From contig BAABNI010000004.1 of assembly GCA_040365065.1 (NCBI GenBank), positions 124,001 to 188,000 on the forward strand: DNA of 64,000 bases. The letters are read 5' to 3'. How positions within the stretch are numbered: position 1 is the stretch's first letter; the number at the start of each line of letters is the position of its first letter. A model generated the notes under the pieces. The model worked only from the letters and a program-made list of their open reading frames with translations, ran no database searches and was not told the origin of the DNA. The stretch is from Pelagadaptatus aseana (GTDB taxonomy: Bacteria; Pseudomonadota; Gammaproteobacteria; Pseudomonadales; Cellvibrionaceae). Below are positions 51,421-60,117 of this stretch, one piece after another. The position numbers and the translations under genes were made by a program.

Positions 51421-53661
51421 TCAGTGCTTGCGTCGGGCCGAGGCAACGTTCGGCAATTGATTGAGTTTCGATAAAATCCGGCTCAACTCGTTAAAGCTGC
51501 GAATTTCCAGAGTCACCTGCATATCCACCGTATTTTTTCGCTTGTCAGAAATGGTCTGCATAGCGCTGATGTTGATACTGGCTGAATCCAATAAGGTGGT
51601 GATGTCGCGCAACAGGCCATGGCGGTCATAGGCTTCGATGATCACATCCACAGAATAGAAGCTTTGCGGAGCCTCACCCCAACTCACCTGAATAATGCGC
51701 TCCGGCTCATCGGCCTGTAGCTGCAGGATATTGCTGCAATCCTGACGGTGAATGGAGACGCCACGTCCCAGCGTAATGTATCCGGTAATGGCATCGCCGG
51801 GGACCGGATGACAACAGCTGGCGATGTGAGTGAGGAGGTTACCAACACCGTCAATATAGAGATCAGAGCCCTGATTGGCGTGATCCGCACGTCCCACCAG
51901 AGAAATCGCCGGCGCCACATCCTTGTTAACTTCGAGCATCTTCTGTGCGGTGTTGAGCACCTGACCAACACCAATATCGCTGGCACCGACGGCGGCATAG
52001 AGATCATCAAGGGTGGTCAGATTAAGCTTGCGCGCCAGGGTCTCATAATCCAGATCATCCACGGCCAAACGGCGAAATTCTTTATCCAAAATGGCGCGGC
52101 CATCGGCAATATTCTGATCTCGCGCCTGCAATTTAAACCAGTGATGCACCTTGGCTCTGGCACGACCGGTTTTGAGATAACCCAATGCCGGAGATAACCA
52201 GTCGCGACTGGGTGATTCCCGCTTACCGGTTAAAACTTCCACCTGATCGGCGGTGCGTAAGGTGTAGTTCAACGGCACGATGCGGCCGTTGACTTTGGCC
52301 CCGCGACAACTGTGTCCCACCTCGGTGTGAACCCTATAAGCGAAGTCCAGTGGTGTGGAACCCAGCGGCAGATCCACCACGTGGCCATCCGGTGTAAATA
52401 CGTAGATGCGATTCTGCTCGATGCTGCTGGCCAGATCCTCTTCCAGCGGATGCCCACCCAGCTCTTCGTGCCACTCGAGCACCTGACGCAACCATTCAAT
52501 TTTCTGTTCGTAGCCGTCCTGATCGGCCTCGGTATCGGTTCCCTTATAAAGCCAGTGGGCGCAAACCCCGTACTCTGCCTCCTCGTGCATGGACCGGGTG
52601 CGAATCTGAACTTCCAACACCTTGCGATCAGGCCCGATAACCGCGGTGTGCAGCGAGCGATAGCCATTCTCCTTGGGTGAGGCAATGTAATCATCAAACT
52701 CGTTAGGGATATTGCGCCACAGACTGTGGACAATACCCAGTACGCCGTAACAATCCCTGACGGTTGGCACCAGAATCCGCACGGCGCGAATATCATAGAC
52801 CTGAGAGAAGCCAATTCCCTTGCGCCGCATCTTCTTCCAAATACTGTAAATATGCTTGGCGCGACCAAATATCTCGGCATCGATTTCCGCTTCGGTCATT
52901 TCCTGTTGCAGGGTTTCAATCACATCTTCGATATAGGTCTGCCGCGCCACCCGCTTCTCATCAAGCAATTTGGCAATCGCCATATAATCATCGGGTTCGA
53001 GATAGCGGAAAGAAAGATCCTCAAGCTCCCATTTAATGTGACCAATACCCAGGCGATGAGCCAGCGGTGCGTAAATCTCTGATACTTCTCTGGCAACCCG
53101 GCGGCGCTTTTCCTCCGGGGCGTCTTTCACCGCTCTGATGGCGCAGGTTCGCTCTGCCAGCTTGATCAGGGCCACGCGGACGTCGTCCACCATCGCCACC
53201 AGCATCTTTCGAACATTTTCAGATTGTTCCTGGGACTGCTGACCAAACACACCATCTTCGGAATCGTTGCGCTGGGTAGTAATCGCCGCCATGCGAATAA
53301 CCCCCTTGATCAATTTGGCCACGGTTTGACCAAATTGGGCTTCCACATCCACCAGGGGAATTCGGTGCTCACGCACGGCGCGATAGAGAACCGCAGCCTG
53401 CAAAGTCTCACAGTCGAGCTGCAAATCGGAGAGGGTCTGAGCCATTTCCAGACCCGTAATAAAACTGCTGGCGCCATTGGCCCAGACATTTTCGGCAGCT
53501 TTTGCGTCTTCAGCAGCCTGAAAGCTGGCTTCACAGGCTTTCTTTAATGCTGCCGTATCGATCTTGCTGCGCTGGTGGTAGGCCACCAGATTTTCAATCC
53601 AGGCATCAATATCCACCTGGCCGTCAGCAGTGACGGGATGATCTTCCCTAACTTTAACCAT
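51421..53661 (-). CDS. relA: (p)ppGpp synthetase RelA
   Basis: Ribosome-associated stringent-response synthetase of 746 residues. The N-terminal HD-like region has lost the hydrolase HD motif (LQAAVLYRAVREHRI in its place). The synthetase domain has FDDYIASPKENGYRSLHTAV preceded by PNE, the E-x-D-D pattern of monofunctional RelA. TGS domain (about 400-465, YVFTPDGHVVDLPLGSTPLD), zinc-finger-like GVGNLLTHIASCCHPVPGDA and a C-terminal ACT domain (about 670-740). Senses uncharged tRNA in the ribosomal A site. Confidence 0.97.
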   Translation of the reverse strand: MVKVREDHPVTADGQVDIDAWIENLVAYHQRSKIDTAALKKACEASFQAAEDAKAAENVWANGASSFITGLEMAQTLSDLQLDCETLQAAVLYRAVREHRIPLVDVEAQFGQTVAKLIKGVIRMAAITTQRNDSEDGVFGQQSQEQSENVRKMLVAMVDDVRVALIKLAERTCAIRAVKDAPEEKRRRVAREVSEIYAPLAHRLGIGHIKWELEDLSFRYLEPDDYMAIAKLLDEKRVARQTYIEDVIETLQQEMTEAEIDAEIFGRAKHIYSIWKKMRRKGIGFSQVYDIRAVRILVPTVRDCYGVLGIVHSLWRNIPNEFDDYIASPKENGYRSLHTAVIGPDRKVLEVQIRTRSMHEEAEYGVCAHWLYKGTDTEADQDGYEQKIEWLRQVLEWHEELGGHPLEEDLASSIEQNRIYVFTPDGHVVDLPLGSTPLDFAYRVHTEVGHSCRGAKVNGRIVPLNYTLRTADQVEVLTGKRESPSRDWLSPALGYLKTGRARAKVHHWFKLQARDQNIADGRAILDKEFRRLAVDDLDYETLARKLNLTTLDDLYAAVGASDIGVGQVLNTAQKMLEVNKDVAPAISLVGRADHANQGSDLYIDGVGNLLTHIASCCHPVPGDAITGYITLGRGVSIHRQDCSNILQLQADEPERIIQVSWGEAPQSFYSVDVIIEAYDRHGLLRDITTLLDSASINISAMQTISDKRKNTVDMQVTLEIRSFNELSRILSKLNQLPNVASARRKH

Positions 53662-53720
53662 AATTTGGCCGTTTTATTGTTGTAGACTGCAGACCCATTG
53701 ATCGCTCACTGATCGTGAAA

Positions 53721-55094
53721 TCAAACTCGCGTAAACAGAGCCATGGTCTCCACATGCGCTGTGTGCGGGAACATATCCAACACCCTGATCGCACTTAATT
53801 CAAATCCCTGTTGCGACAATATAGCCGCATCCCGAACCAGACTGGCAGGATTACAGGATACATACACTCCGGATTCAAAGTCCGTCTGTCCCCACTGCTG
53901 ACAGATAAATTTAGCACCGGCACGGGGGGGATCCAGTAAAAATTTATTGGCGCCCTCTCGCTTCAAGGCACTGCCCAAATCCGGCTGATCGAGATTAAGC
54001 GCCTTAAAATAGACGTTATCCAACCGGTTTAGTTCAGCATTGGCACGGCCACGCTCAACCATGGTTTCAACACCTTCAATTCCGACAACCTTACCCGCCT
54101 GCTGCGCCATGGGTAGCGTAAAGTTACCTATGCCACAGAACAAATCCAGTACGACATCGTCTTGTTGCAGCTGCAACCAGTCGACAGCCTGAATCACCAT
54201 CTGTTCATTCACCTGACGATTGACCTGGGTAAAATCGGACGGTTCGAACCTGACAGTAACAGATTGGTTCATCAGTAAGTATTGACTCTGCAAAACCGGC
54301 TGATCGACCACCAACGGAGTCAGAGCACCATTTTTGGCACCCTGTAGCCAACAGCATACCGGTGCCTCCAGTTCACTGAGCCGTTGCCACAATAGCTGCC
54401 GTTGAAACTCGGGTATCGGCCGGGTATGGCGGATTACGATCACGCTGCCTTCCGCTTCAAGCCCCGCAAAAGCGCTCGCAATCAGCTCTATATGTGTAAC
54501 ACCGGACGCACCGGAGAAGCCATTCAACCATAGTTGTAGAGGCGCCCACACCAACTGCAATTGTGGTGCCAACACCTGGCAATGATACACAGCAATTAAC
54601 TGATCCGACTGTCGGGAGCGAAACCCCATTCGTCCCTCTCTGGAAACACCAACCCGGGCTCGACTGCGATAGGATTCGGTAGATGTAATCGGCGGCAGCA
54701 CATCAAAATCAGCCTTACCGGGTAATTGATGCTTGAGTGCCTCCAGCAAAGATTGCTGTTTCTCATGCAGCTGTTGTGACACAGCCAGATGTTGCAACTG
54801 ACAACCACCACAGGATTGGTAATGCGGGCACGGCGCTGTTACCCGGTGAGCCGAAGGGGTCAGTACCTGCTTTACCTGACACTCGCTGTAACGTTTGTGC
54901 CGTTGATAATGGGAGATTTCCACCGTCTCGCCCGGCAATGCGCCACTGACAAAAACGGTTTTACCCTGATGACGGGCAATGCCTCGCCCTTCGGGAGACA
55001 AGGACTCTATGGTCAATTGCCGTGGCGCTTTTTCACCAGATTTCTGGGCAGATTTACCCTGCCCCGAACGCGAGGGTTTGAAAATTCTCGCCAC
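53721..55094 (-). CDS. rlmD: 23S rRNA m5U1939 methyltransferase RlmD
   Basis: Fe-S-containing RNA uridine-5-methyltransferase of 457 residues. N-terminal TRAM domain (IESLSPEGRGIARHQGKTVF). A four-Cys 4Fe-4S site includes CPHYQSCGGCQLQHLAVSQ. SAM motif VVLDLFCGIGNFTLPMAQQA near 315-335, LLDPPRAGA, and the catalytic nucleophile Cys in YVSCNPASLVRDAAIL. The N-terminal 30 residues are basic and probably disordered. Gene order cysM-rlmD-relA-mazG is the same as in Pseudomonas. Confidence 0.96.
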   Translation of the reverse strand: MARIFKPSRSGQGKSAQKSGEKAPRQLTIESLSPEGRGIARHQGKTVFVSGALPGETVEISHYQRHKRYSECQVKQVLTPSAHRVTAPCPHYQSCGGCQLQHLAVSQQLHEKQQSLLEALKHQLPGKADFDVLPPITSTESYRSRARVGVSREGRMGFRSRQSDQLIAVYHCQVLAPQLQLVWAPLQLWLNGFSGASGVTHIELIASAFAGLEAEGSVIVIRHTRPIPEFQRQLLWQRLSELEAPVCCWLQGAKNGALTPLVVDQPVLQSQYLLMNQSVTVRFEPSDFTQVNRQVNEQMVIQAVDWLQLQQDDVVLDLFCGIGNFTLPMAQQAGKVVGIEGVETMVERGRANAELNRLDNVYFKALNLDQPDLGSALKREGANKFLLDPPRAGAKFICQQWGQTDFESGVYVSCNPASLVRDAAILSQQGFELSAIRVLDMFPHTAHVETMALFTRV

Positions 55095-55106
55095 GGTTAT
55101 GCCCCA

Positions 55107-56000
55107 TTATTGAACATTAAACAGACCGGATGACAAATAGCGGTCACCGCGATCACAAATCACGGCAACAATCACAGCATTCTCCAGCTCCTGACTCAGG
55201 CGCAACGCCCCGGCCACCGACCCGCCACTGGAAACGCCACAGAAAATGCCTTCCTGCTGTGCCAGAGCCCGCATGGTTTGTTCCGCCGTTTGCTGGTCCA
55301 TATTAATGATGCGATCGACCCGGGCATCATCAAAGATGCTTGGCAGATATTCTGGCGACCAGCGCCGAATACCGGGAATGCTGGCACCTTCTTCAGGCTG
55401 CAGACCAACAATCTGGATGTCCGGATTCTGCTCTTTCAGGTAGCGTGACGTCCCCATGATAGTACCGGTGGTCCCCATGGAACTGACAAAGTGGGTAATT
55501 TCGCCCCCGGTCTGCTGCCATAACTCCGGTCCAGTGCTGTCATAATGGGCCTGGGGATTGTCATGATTGGCAAACTGATCCAGCACCCGACCTTGGCCGT
55601 CCGCTTCCATCTGCTTGGCCAGATCGCGCGCACCTTCCATGCTCTGTTCCTGCGACACCAGAATCAGTTCGGCGCCATAGGCCGCCATCGCGGCTTTGCG
55701 CTCTGCGGTCATATTATCGGGCATGATCAGAATCATACGGTAGCCCTTGATAGCCGCAGCCATGGCTAATGCAATACCGGTGTTGCCACTGGTAGCTTCG
55801 ATCAGGGTATCACCGGGTTTGATATCACCGCGGGCTTCCGCCCGATTGATCATGGACAGGGCCGGACGATCCTTGACCGATCCGGCCGGATTATTGCCTT
55901 CCAGCTTGACCAAAATGGTATTGGAGGTATTGCCGGGTAGGCGCTGCAAGCGAACCAAGGGTGTGTTGCCAACAAAGGACTCAATGGTTGGGTACTGCAT
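55107..56000 (-). CDS. cysM: Cysteine synthase B
   Basis: PLP enzyme making cysteine from O-acetylserine, able to use thiosulfate in the CysM group. The 297-residue product has VKLEGNNPAGSVKDRPALSM, where Lys forms the PLP aldimine near residue 43, TLIEATSGNTGIALAMAAAI (phosphate-binding), STGPELWQQTGGEITHFVSS and GVSSGGSVAGALRL. Length and the EGNNPAGSVKDR variant are closer to CysM than CysK. It lies 12 bases from rlmD. Confidence 0.95.
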   Translation of the reverse strand: MQYPTIESFVGNTPLVRLQRLPGNTSNTILVKLEGNNPAGSVKDRPALSMINRAEARGDIKPGDTLIEATSGNTGIALAMAAAIKGYRMILIMPDNMTAERKAAMAAYGAELILVSQEQSMEGARDLAKQMEADGQGRVLDQFANHDNPQAHYDSTGPELWQQTGGEITHFVSSMGTTGTIMGTSRYLKEQNPDIQIVGLQPEEGASIPGIRRWSPEYLPSIFDDARVDRIINMDQQTAEQTMRALAQQEGIFCGVSSGGSVAGALRLSQELENAVIVAVICDRGDRYLSSGLFNVQ

Positions 56001-56120
56001 ATCGACCGTAATTTCCTTAAAACTGTCTGTTTAAGCTCAAGCTTTAGCCCAAGTCTGCCATTTAAACGCCACAGTTTAGCGCCCGGTTTCACCACATTAA
56101 AAGAATATTAAGTTCTACCG

Positions 56121-56495
56121 TTATTCAATAATCACGGTTGCCAGCACGTAGTGTTGCTCATCTGAGAGGCTCACATGAACCGCCTGCGCACCCAACTCTG
56201 ACATTCGCTCGATGGCACCTGCTGACAACAGCAACAAGGGTTTACCAAAATCATCATGGGTTACCGTCATATGCTGCCATGACACGCCCCGGCCAATGCC
56301 GGTTCCCAGAGCCTTGGCGCAGGCCTCTTTAACGCAAAAACGCTTGGCTAGAAAGCGCCCCGGCTGTTTCGATTGCTGATAGCCGCAACGCTCCTCAGGT
56401 GTCAGAATTCGCTCAACAAATTTATCGCCCAGGCGCTCAAGCGTGCTGTCCAAACGGGCGATTTCCAGAATGTCATTGCCCAGTCCCTTGATCAA
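56121..56495 (-). CDS. acpS: Holo-acyl-carrier-protein synthase AcpS
   Basis: Transfers 4'-phosphopantetheine from CoA to ACP. The 124-residue product has GLGNDILEIARLDSTLERLG at the N-terminus with the Mg-binding Asp, and RFCVKEACAKALGTGIGRGV near residues 50-70. It overlaps recO by four bases. In many related genomes pdxJ lies between recO and acpS. Here it is absent and the two genes are fused into a direct overlap. Confidence 0.96.
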   Translation of the reverse strand: MIKGLGNDILEIARLDSTLERLGDKFVERILTPEERCGYQQSKQPGRFLAKRFCVKEACAKALGTGIGRGVSWQHMTVTHDDFGKPLLLLSAGAIERMSELGAQAVHVSLSDEQHYVLATVIIE

Positions 56496-57208
56496 CTCTC
56501 AATCCTCCGCGGGGTCATACTCTTAAACAAATTGCGGCTTTGCAACGGCCGATTGCCCAGCAATGATTTTAACACCTGACGGGTTAAATGTTTGGCACCC
56601 AAGCGCACGGCGGGATCGTCATATTCCTCTCGGGCGATGGACTGCAATACTGCGCCGCTGAAACGCCCACGGTTGTCGTCACCAAATGACACCACAAACC
56701 CCTGTTCCTGATGGTAACCATAGTGATACTCCGCTTTGATCGGCAACCCCTGCGCATCACTGACAAAATTCAAGCCATAGCCCAGTTCGTTCAGCAACAG
56801 AAATTCAAAGCGGCGCAACACAACTTCCAAATCGGCATCACCGTAAAGCCCCTCTATGGCATCAGCGTAAGCGTAAAATAGCTCGGAGTGATCGTCGTGT
56901 TCCGGTAACAGCCGCATCAGCAGCTCATTAAGATAAAAGCCACTGAAAAGCCGCTTGTCCATCAGCTGACGAGGCACTCCCTGTGTTTCCATGTGGGTCA
57001 GGGTTTTCAAGGCGCTCTTGCCTTGCCACGAAATGATCAACGGGGTAAATGGTTGCAGATACTGGCGCTGCTTGCTTTTCTTGTTGCGCACCCCCTTGGC
57101 AATCAGAGGGATGCGACCGTAGCGTTCGGTAAAACAGCTGGCGATCACACTGGTGTCACCATAGGCGCGCGTGTGCAAAATATAGGCTTTTTCCAGATCA
57201 GCGCGCAC
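56492..57208 (-). CDS. recO: DNA repair protein RecO
   Basis: Recombination mediator of the RecF pathway, helping load RecA onto SSB-coated DNA. The 238-residue product has an N-terminal OB fold (EKAYILHTRAYGDTSVIASC, then FTERYGRIPLIAKGVR) and a helical C-terminal part with YLNELLMRLLPEHDDHSELF. No zinc-binding Cys cluster is visible, as in other gammaproteobacterial RecO. It starts 17 bases after era. Confidence 0.94.
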   Translation of the reverse strand: MRADLEKAYILHTRAYGDTSVIASCFTERYGRIPLIAKGVRNKKSKQRQYLQPFTPLIISWQGKSALKTLTHMETQGVPRQLMDKRLFSGFYLNELLMRLLPEHDDHSELFYAYADAIEGLYGDADLEVVLRRFEFLLLNELGYGLNFVSDAQGLPIKAEYHYGYHQEQGFVVSFGDDNRGRFSGAVLQSIAREEYDDPAVRLGAKHLTRQVLKSLLGNRPLQSRNLFKSMTPRRIES

Positions 57209-57225
57209 GGCTTTATTGCCCGGAA

Positions 57226-58152
57226 TTACTCATCATAACCAAGACTGCGCAAGGCTCTCTCATCGTCTGACCAGCCGGACTTGACCTTGACCCAGAGCTT
57301 CAGCATCACTTTGTTATCAAACAGGGTTTCCATATCCAGGCGCGCCTGTTGACCTATCTGTTTGATGCGAGAGCCCTTATCACCAATCAGAATGCGCTTC
57401 TGGCTGTCGCGCTCCACATGAATCAAAGCGCCGATATGAATGATATTCCCCTCATAGGAAAACTCTTCAATTTCCACCGTCATCTGGTAGGGCAACTCAT
57501 CGCCCAACTGCCGGGTAATTTTTTCCCGCACAATTTCTGCGGCCAGAAACCGTGAGCTGCGATCGGTAATTTGATCCTCGGGATAAAAGTGCTCTGCAGC
57601 AGGTAAATATTTCGCCACCAACTCTTCAAGACGATCAAGGTTATTTTCCCGCAGCGCTGAAATGGGAATAATTTCTGTAACATTGAGTTGCTCACTCAAA
57701 GCCTGCAGATGGGGCAGAAGGGCTTCTTTCTCCTCGACCAGATCCACTTTGTTGACCGCAAGAATGATCGGGCAATCGACGTTTTGCAGACGCTTAACGA
57801 CCATATCGTCTTCATCCGTCCAGGCCAGTCGATCCACAATAAACACCACCACATCCACATCGCGAATAGCGGTAGTTGCCGCACGATTCATATAGCGGTT
57901 CAGAGCCTTGCTGTGCTGCAGATGCAAACCCGGCGTATCCACATAAATGGCCTGTACGCCCCCCTCGGTTTTAATACCAAGCATGGCGTGACGCGTGGTT
58001 TGTGGCTTACGCGAGGTGATGCTGATTTTCTGTTTCAGAATATGGTTGAGCAATGTCGATTTACCGACATTGGGACGCCCAACGATGGCCACATAACCAC
58101 AGCGGCTAGGGTTGTCAGTATCTTGAATTTCTTCAGTCACCACTCGACTCAC
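57226..58152 (-). CDS. era: GTPase Era
   Basis: Essential GTPase that chaperones 16S rRNA 3'-end maturation and 30S assembly. The 308-residue product has G1 VAIVGRPNVGKSTLLNHILK, G3 DTPGLH, G4 NKVD and a C-terminal KH domain with RILIGDKGSRIKQIGQQARL. Four-base overlap with rnc (its ATG inside the rnc stop) shows coupling of the two ribosome-maturation genes. Confidence 0.97.
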   Translation of the reverse strand: MSRVVTEEIQDTDNPSRCGYVAIVGRPNVGKSTLLNHILKQKISITSRKPQTTRHAMLGIKTEGGVQAIYVDTPGLHLQHSKALNRYMNRAATTAIRDVDVVVFIVDRLAWTDEDDMVVKRLQNVDCPIILAVNKVDLVEEKEALLPHLQALSEQLNVTEIIPISALRENNLDRLEELVAKYLPAAEHFYPEDQITDRSSRFLAAEIVREKITRQLGDELPYQMTVEIEEFSYEGNIIHIGALIHVERDSQKRILIGDKGSRIKQIGQQARLDMETLFDNKVMLKLWVKVKSGWSDDERALRSLGYDE

Positions 58153-58832
58153 TTCGATATTGTCTGCAGTTGTTCCAGCGCAACTGCCGCGGCCATTTTT
58201 TCGGCTGTTCGACGATTACTGGCGCGCGCACTGACTGGTTCAGGCAACAGCTCTATGCGGCACTCCACGGTAAACTCCTGAGAGTGCGCCTCGCCATGTA
58301 CGTCAATAACCTTGTACTGTGGCAGCGATTTTTTACGGCCCTGCAGCAATTCCTGCAGCTCGGTTTTCGGATCCTTCTTAAGCTCCAGCTGGATATTTTG
58401 CAATCGACTGGCAAACCAATTCAGCACCCGCTCACGGGCCGCATCAAAGCCACTGTCGCGATGAATGGCGCCAATAATGGCTTCCACCGCATCGGCGAGA
58501 ATGGAATCACGTCGGTGGCCGCCGCTTTTCATTTCTCCCTCGCCAAGAATCAGGCACTGACCCAGTTCAAACTCCCGCGCAACTTCTGCCAAGGTTTCAC
58601 CTTTTACCAATTGTGAACGCAGACGGCTAAGCTGACCTTCTTTGGCCTGGGGAAATTTTTCAAACAGAGCTTCACCAATCACAAAATTAAGGATGGAATC
58701 ACCGAGAAACTCGAGTCGCTCATTATTTCTGGCGCCACAGCTGCGATGAGTCAGAGCCAGAGTCAGGAGGGATGTATCGGAAAATTCATAGCCGATACGA
58801 CTTAACAATCTTTGCAGGGTAATCTTATTCAC
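58149..58832 (-). CDS. rnc: Ribonuclease III
   Basis: Double-strand-specific endonuclease processing rRNA precursors and some mRNAs. The 227-residue product has the catalytic signature NERLEFLGDSILNFVIGEAL near residues 37-56, DSILADAVEAIIGAIHRDSG, and a C-terminal dsRNA-binding domain (about 155-225) with KTELQELLQGRKKSLPQYKV. Its start overlaps the DUF4845 gene by eight bases. Confidence 0.97.
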   Translation of the reverse strand: MNKITLQRLLSRIGYEFSDTSLLTLALTHRSCGARNNERLEFLGDSILNFVIGEALFEKFPQAKEGQLSRLRSQLVKGETLAEVAREFELGQCLILGEGEMKSGGHRRDSILADAVEAIIGAIHRDSGFDAARERVLNWFASRLQNIQLELKKDPKTELQELLQGRKKSLPQYKVIDVHGEAHSQEFTVECRIELLPEPVSARASNRRTAEKMAAAVALEQLQTISK

Positions 58833-59226
58833 TGTCTACGGGCTTACAACAAACGTCCGGGTTGGCACTGTTCCAATGGTTATTAAAGGGAATCAACAGC
58901 ACGGTATTGCCAATCATCGGCACACGCTTTTCATAGTCGATAGTCACCTGAATGGCACCACCGGAGCGCTTCACTTTTACCTGTTTGGTAACATCACCGC
59001 GAATGTTGTTAATCTTGAAAAATTTCTTCAGTCGCTCTTTGATATCAGTTGAGGACATAGTCTTGGTATCCTCTGTCGCCAGTTCCTTGAGCGCTTCCTG
59101 AATGTACATATTATCGACATAGGGAGGGATGACTTTGAACGCCAAAAAAACAAAGAAACCAATGGATAACACCAGATACAATGTCCCGGTCGAAGCAAAC
59201 CCTTTCTGTGACTTGGCCATACTCAT
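58825..59226 (-). CDS. DUF4845 single-pass membrane protein
   Basis: Protein of 133 residues with a short cytoplasmic N-terminus, one transmembrane segment (TLYLVLSIGFFVFLAFKVIP, about 15-34) and a periplasmic domain of about 95 residues. It belongs to the DUF4845 family that sits between lepB and rnc in Pseudomonas and relatives. The function is not known. A C-terminal Cys pair (VCCKPVDSE) is present. The position suggests a role around the signal peptidase, which is only inference. Confidence 0.88.
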   Translation of the reverse strand: MSMAKSQKGFASTGTLYLVLSIGFFVFLAFKVIPPYVDNMYIQEALKELATEDTKTMSSTDIKERLKKFFKINNIRGDVTKQVKVKRSGGAIQVTIDYEKRVPMIGNTVLLIPFNNHWNSANPDVCCKPVDSE

Positions 59227-59254
59227 AACAGCAGTCCTTTATTTGAATTAATTG

Positions 59255-60097
59255 TTATTGTATTTCGCCAACGCGCTTGAAGCTTGGCAGGCTCAGCAGA
59301 GAGTCCCAATGCATCCAGATAGCGAAAGCCTTGCCGACAATATTCTCTTCCGGCACTGGCCCCCACTCGCGGCTGTCGGAACTGTTATCGCGATTATCCC
59401 CCATCATGAAGTAGTGACCTTCCGGCACGATCCATGAGCCTTCCCGACTTAAACGTCCGGGAATCACGTTTTTGCGCATAGCGTGCTCCACACCACCCAG
59501 ATTCTCACTCATGATCTGGTATTGTGGCGCCGCCGGTGGCAGCGAGGCCAACAGCGTCTGGGGCATTTTCTCCCCATTCACATATAGCACATTATTAATG
59601 TAGTGAATTTCATCGCCGGGCAGACCCACAACCCGCTTGATGTAATAAATGGACTTGTGCGGCGGGAAGAACACCATGACATCGCCACGCTCTGGCTGAT
59701 TGATGTCCCACACTTTGGTCCGAACCACAGGCAGGCGAATGCCGTAGGTGTATTTGTTGACCAGAATAAAGTCGCCAATCTTCAATGTCGGAATCATGGA
59801 ACCGGAGGGAATCTGAAACGGTTCGACCAGAAACGAACGCAGTATCAGGACGACAAACAACACCGGGAAAAACGACTTGGAATATTCAACCGGCCAACTC
59901 TCTTGTGAGGCTGCCTGACGTGCCTGATCGTAAGCCAGTTTTATTGTATCGTCGTCAAAATCAGCCTCTGCAAACTGGGATTCAACCGCGGCGATGGCCT
60001 TGCGGCGGCCCTTGGCAAGGGTGAAATGATCCAGCAACCAGATAGCACCGCTAACAAAAACCAGAATCACCAGCACCAGAGGAAAATTAATATCCAT
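59255..60097 (-). CDS. lepB: Signal peptidase I
   Basis: Membrane serine protease that removes Sec and Tat signal peptides. The 280-residue product has two membrane segments (about 5-24 and 74-92). The nucleophile Ser100 lies in FQIPSGSMIPTLKIGDF and the general base Lys154 in YYIKRVVGLPGDEIHYINN. Later PEGHYFMMGDNRDNSSDSRE is the conserved box E. It is 20 bases after lepA. Confidence 0.97.
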   Translation of the reverse strand: MDINFPLVLVILVFVSGAIWLLDHFTLAKGRRKAIAAVESQFAEADFDDDTIKLAYDQARQAASQESWPVEYSKSFFPVLFVVLILRSFLVEPFQIPSGSMIPTLKIGDFILVNKYTYGIRLPVVRTKVWDINQPERGDVMVFFPPHKSIYYIKRVVGLPGDEIHYINNVLYVNGEKMPQTLLASLPPAAPQYQIMSENLGGVEHAMRKNVIPGRLSREGSWIVPEGHYFMMGDNRDNSSDSREWGPVPEENIVGKAFAIWMHWDSLLSLPSFKRVGEIQ

Positions 60098-60117
60098 TAA
60101 ATTGGCAGCCCCAAACC

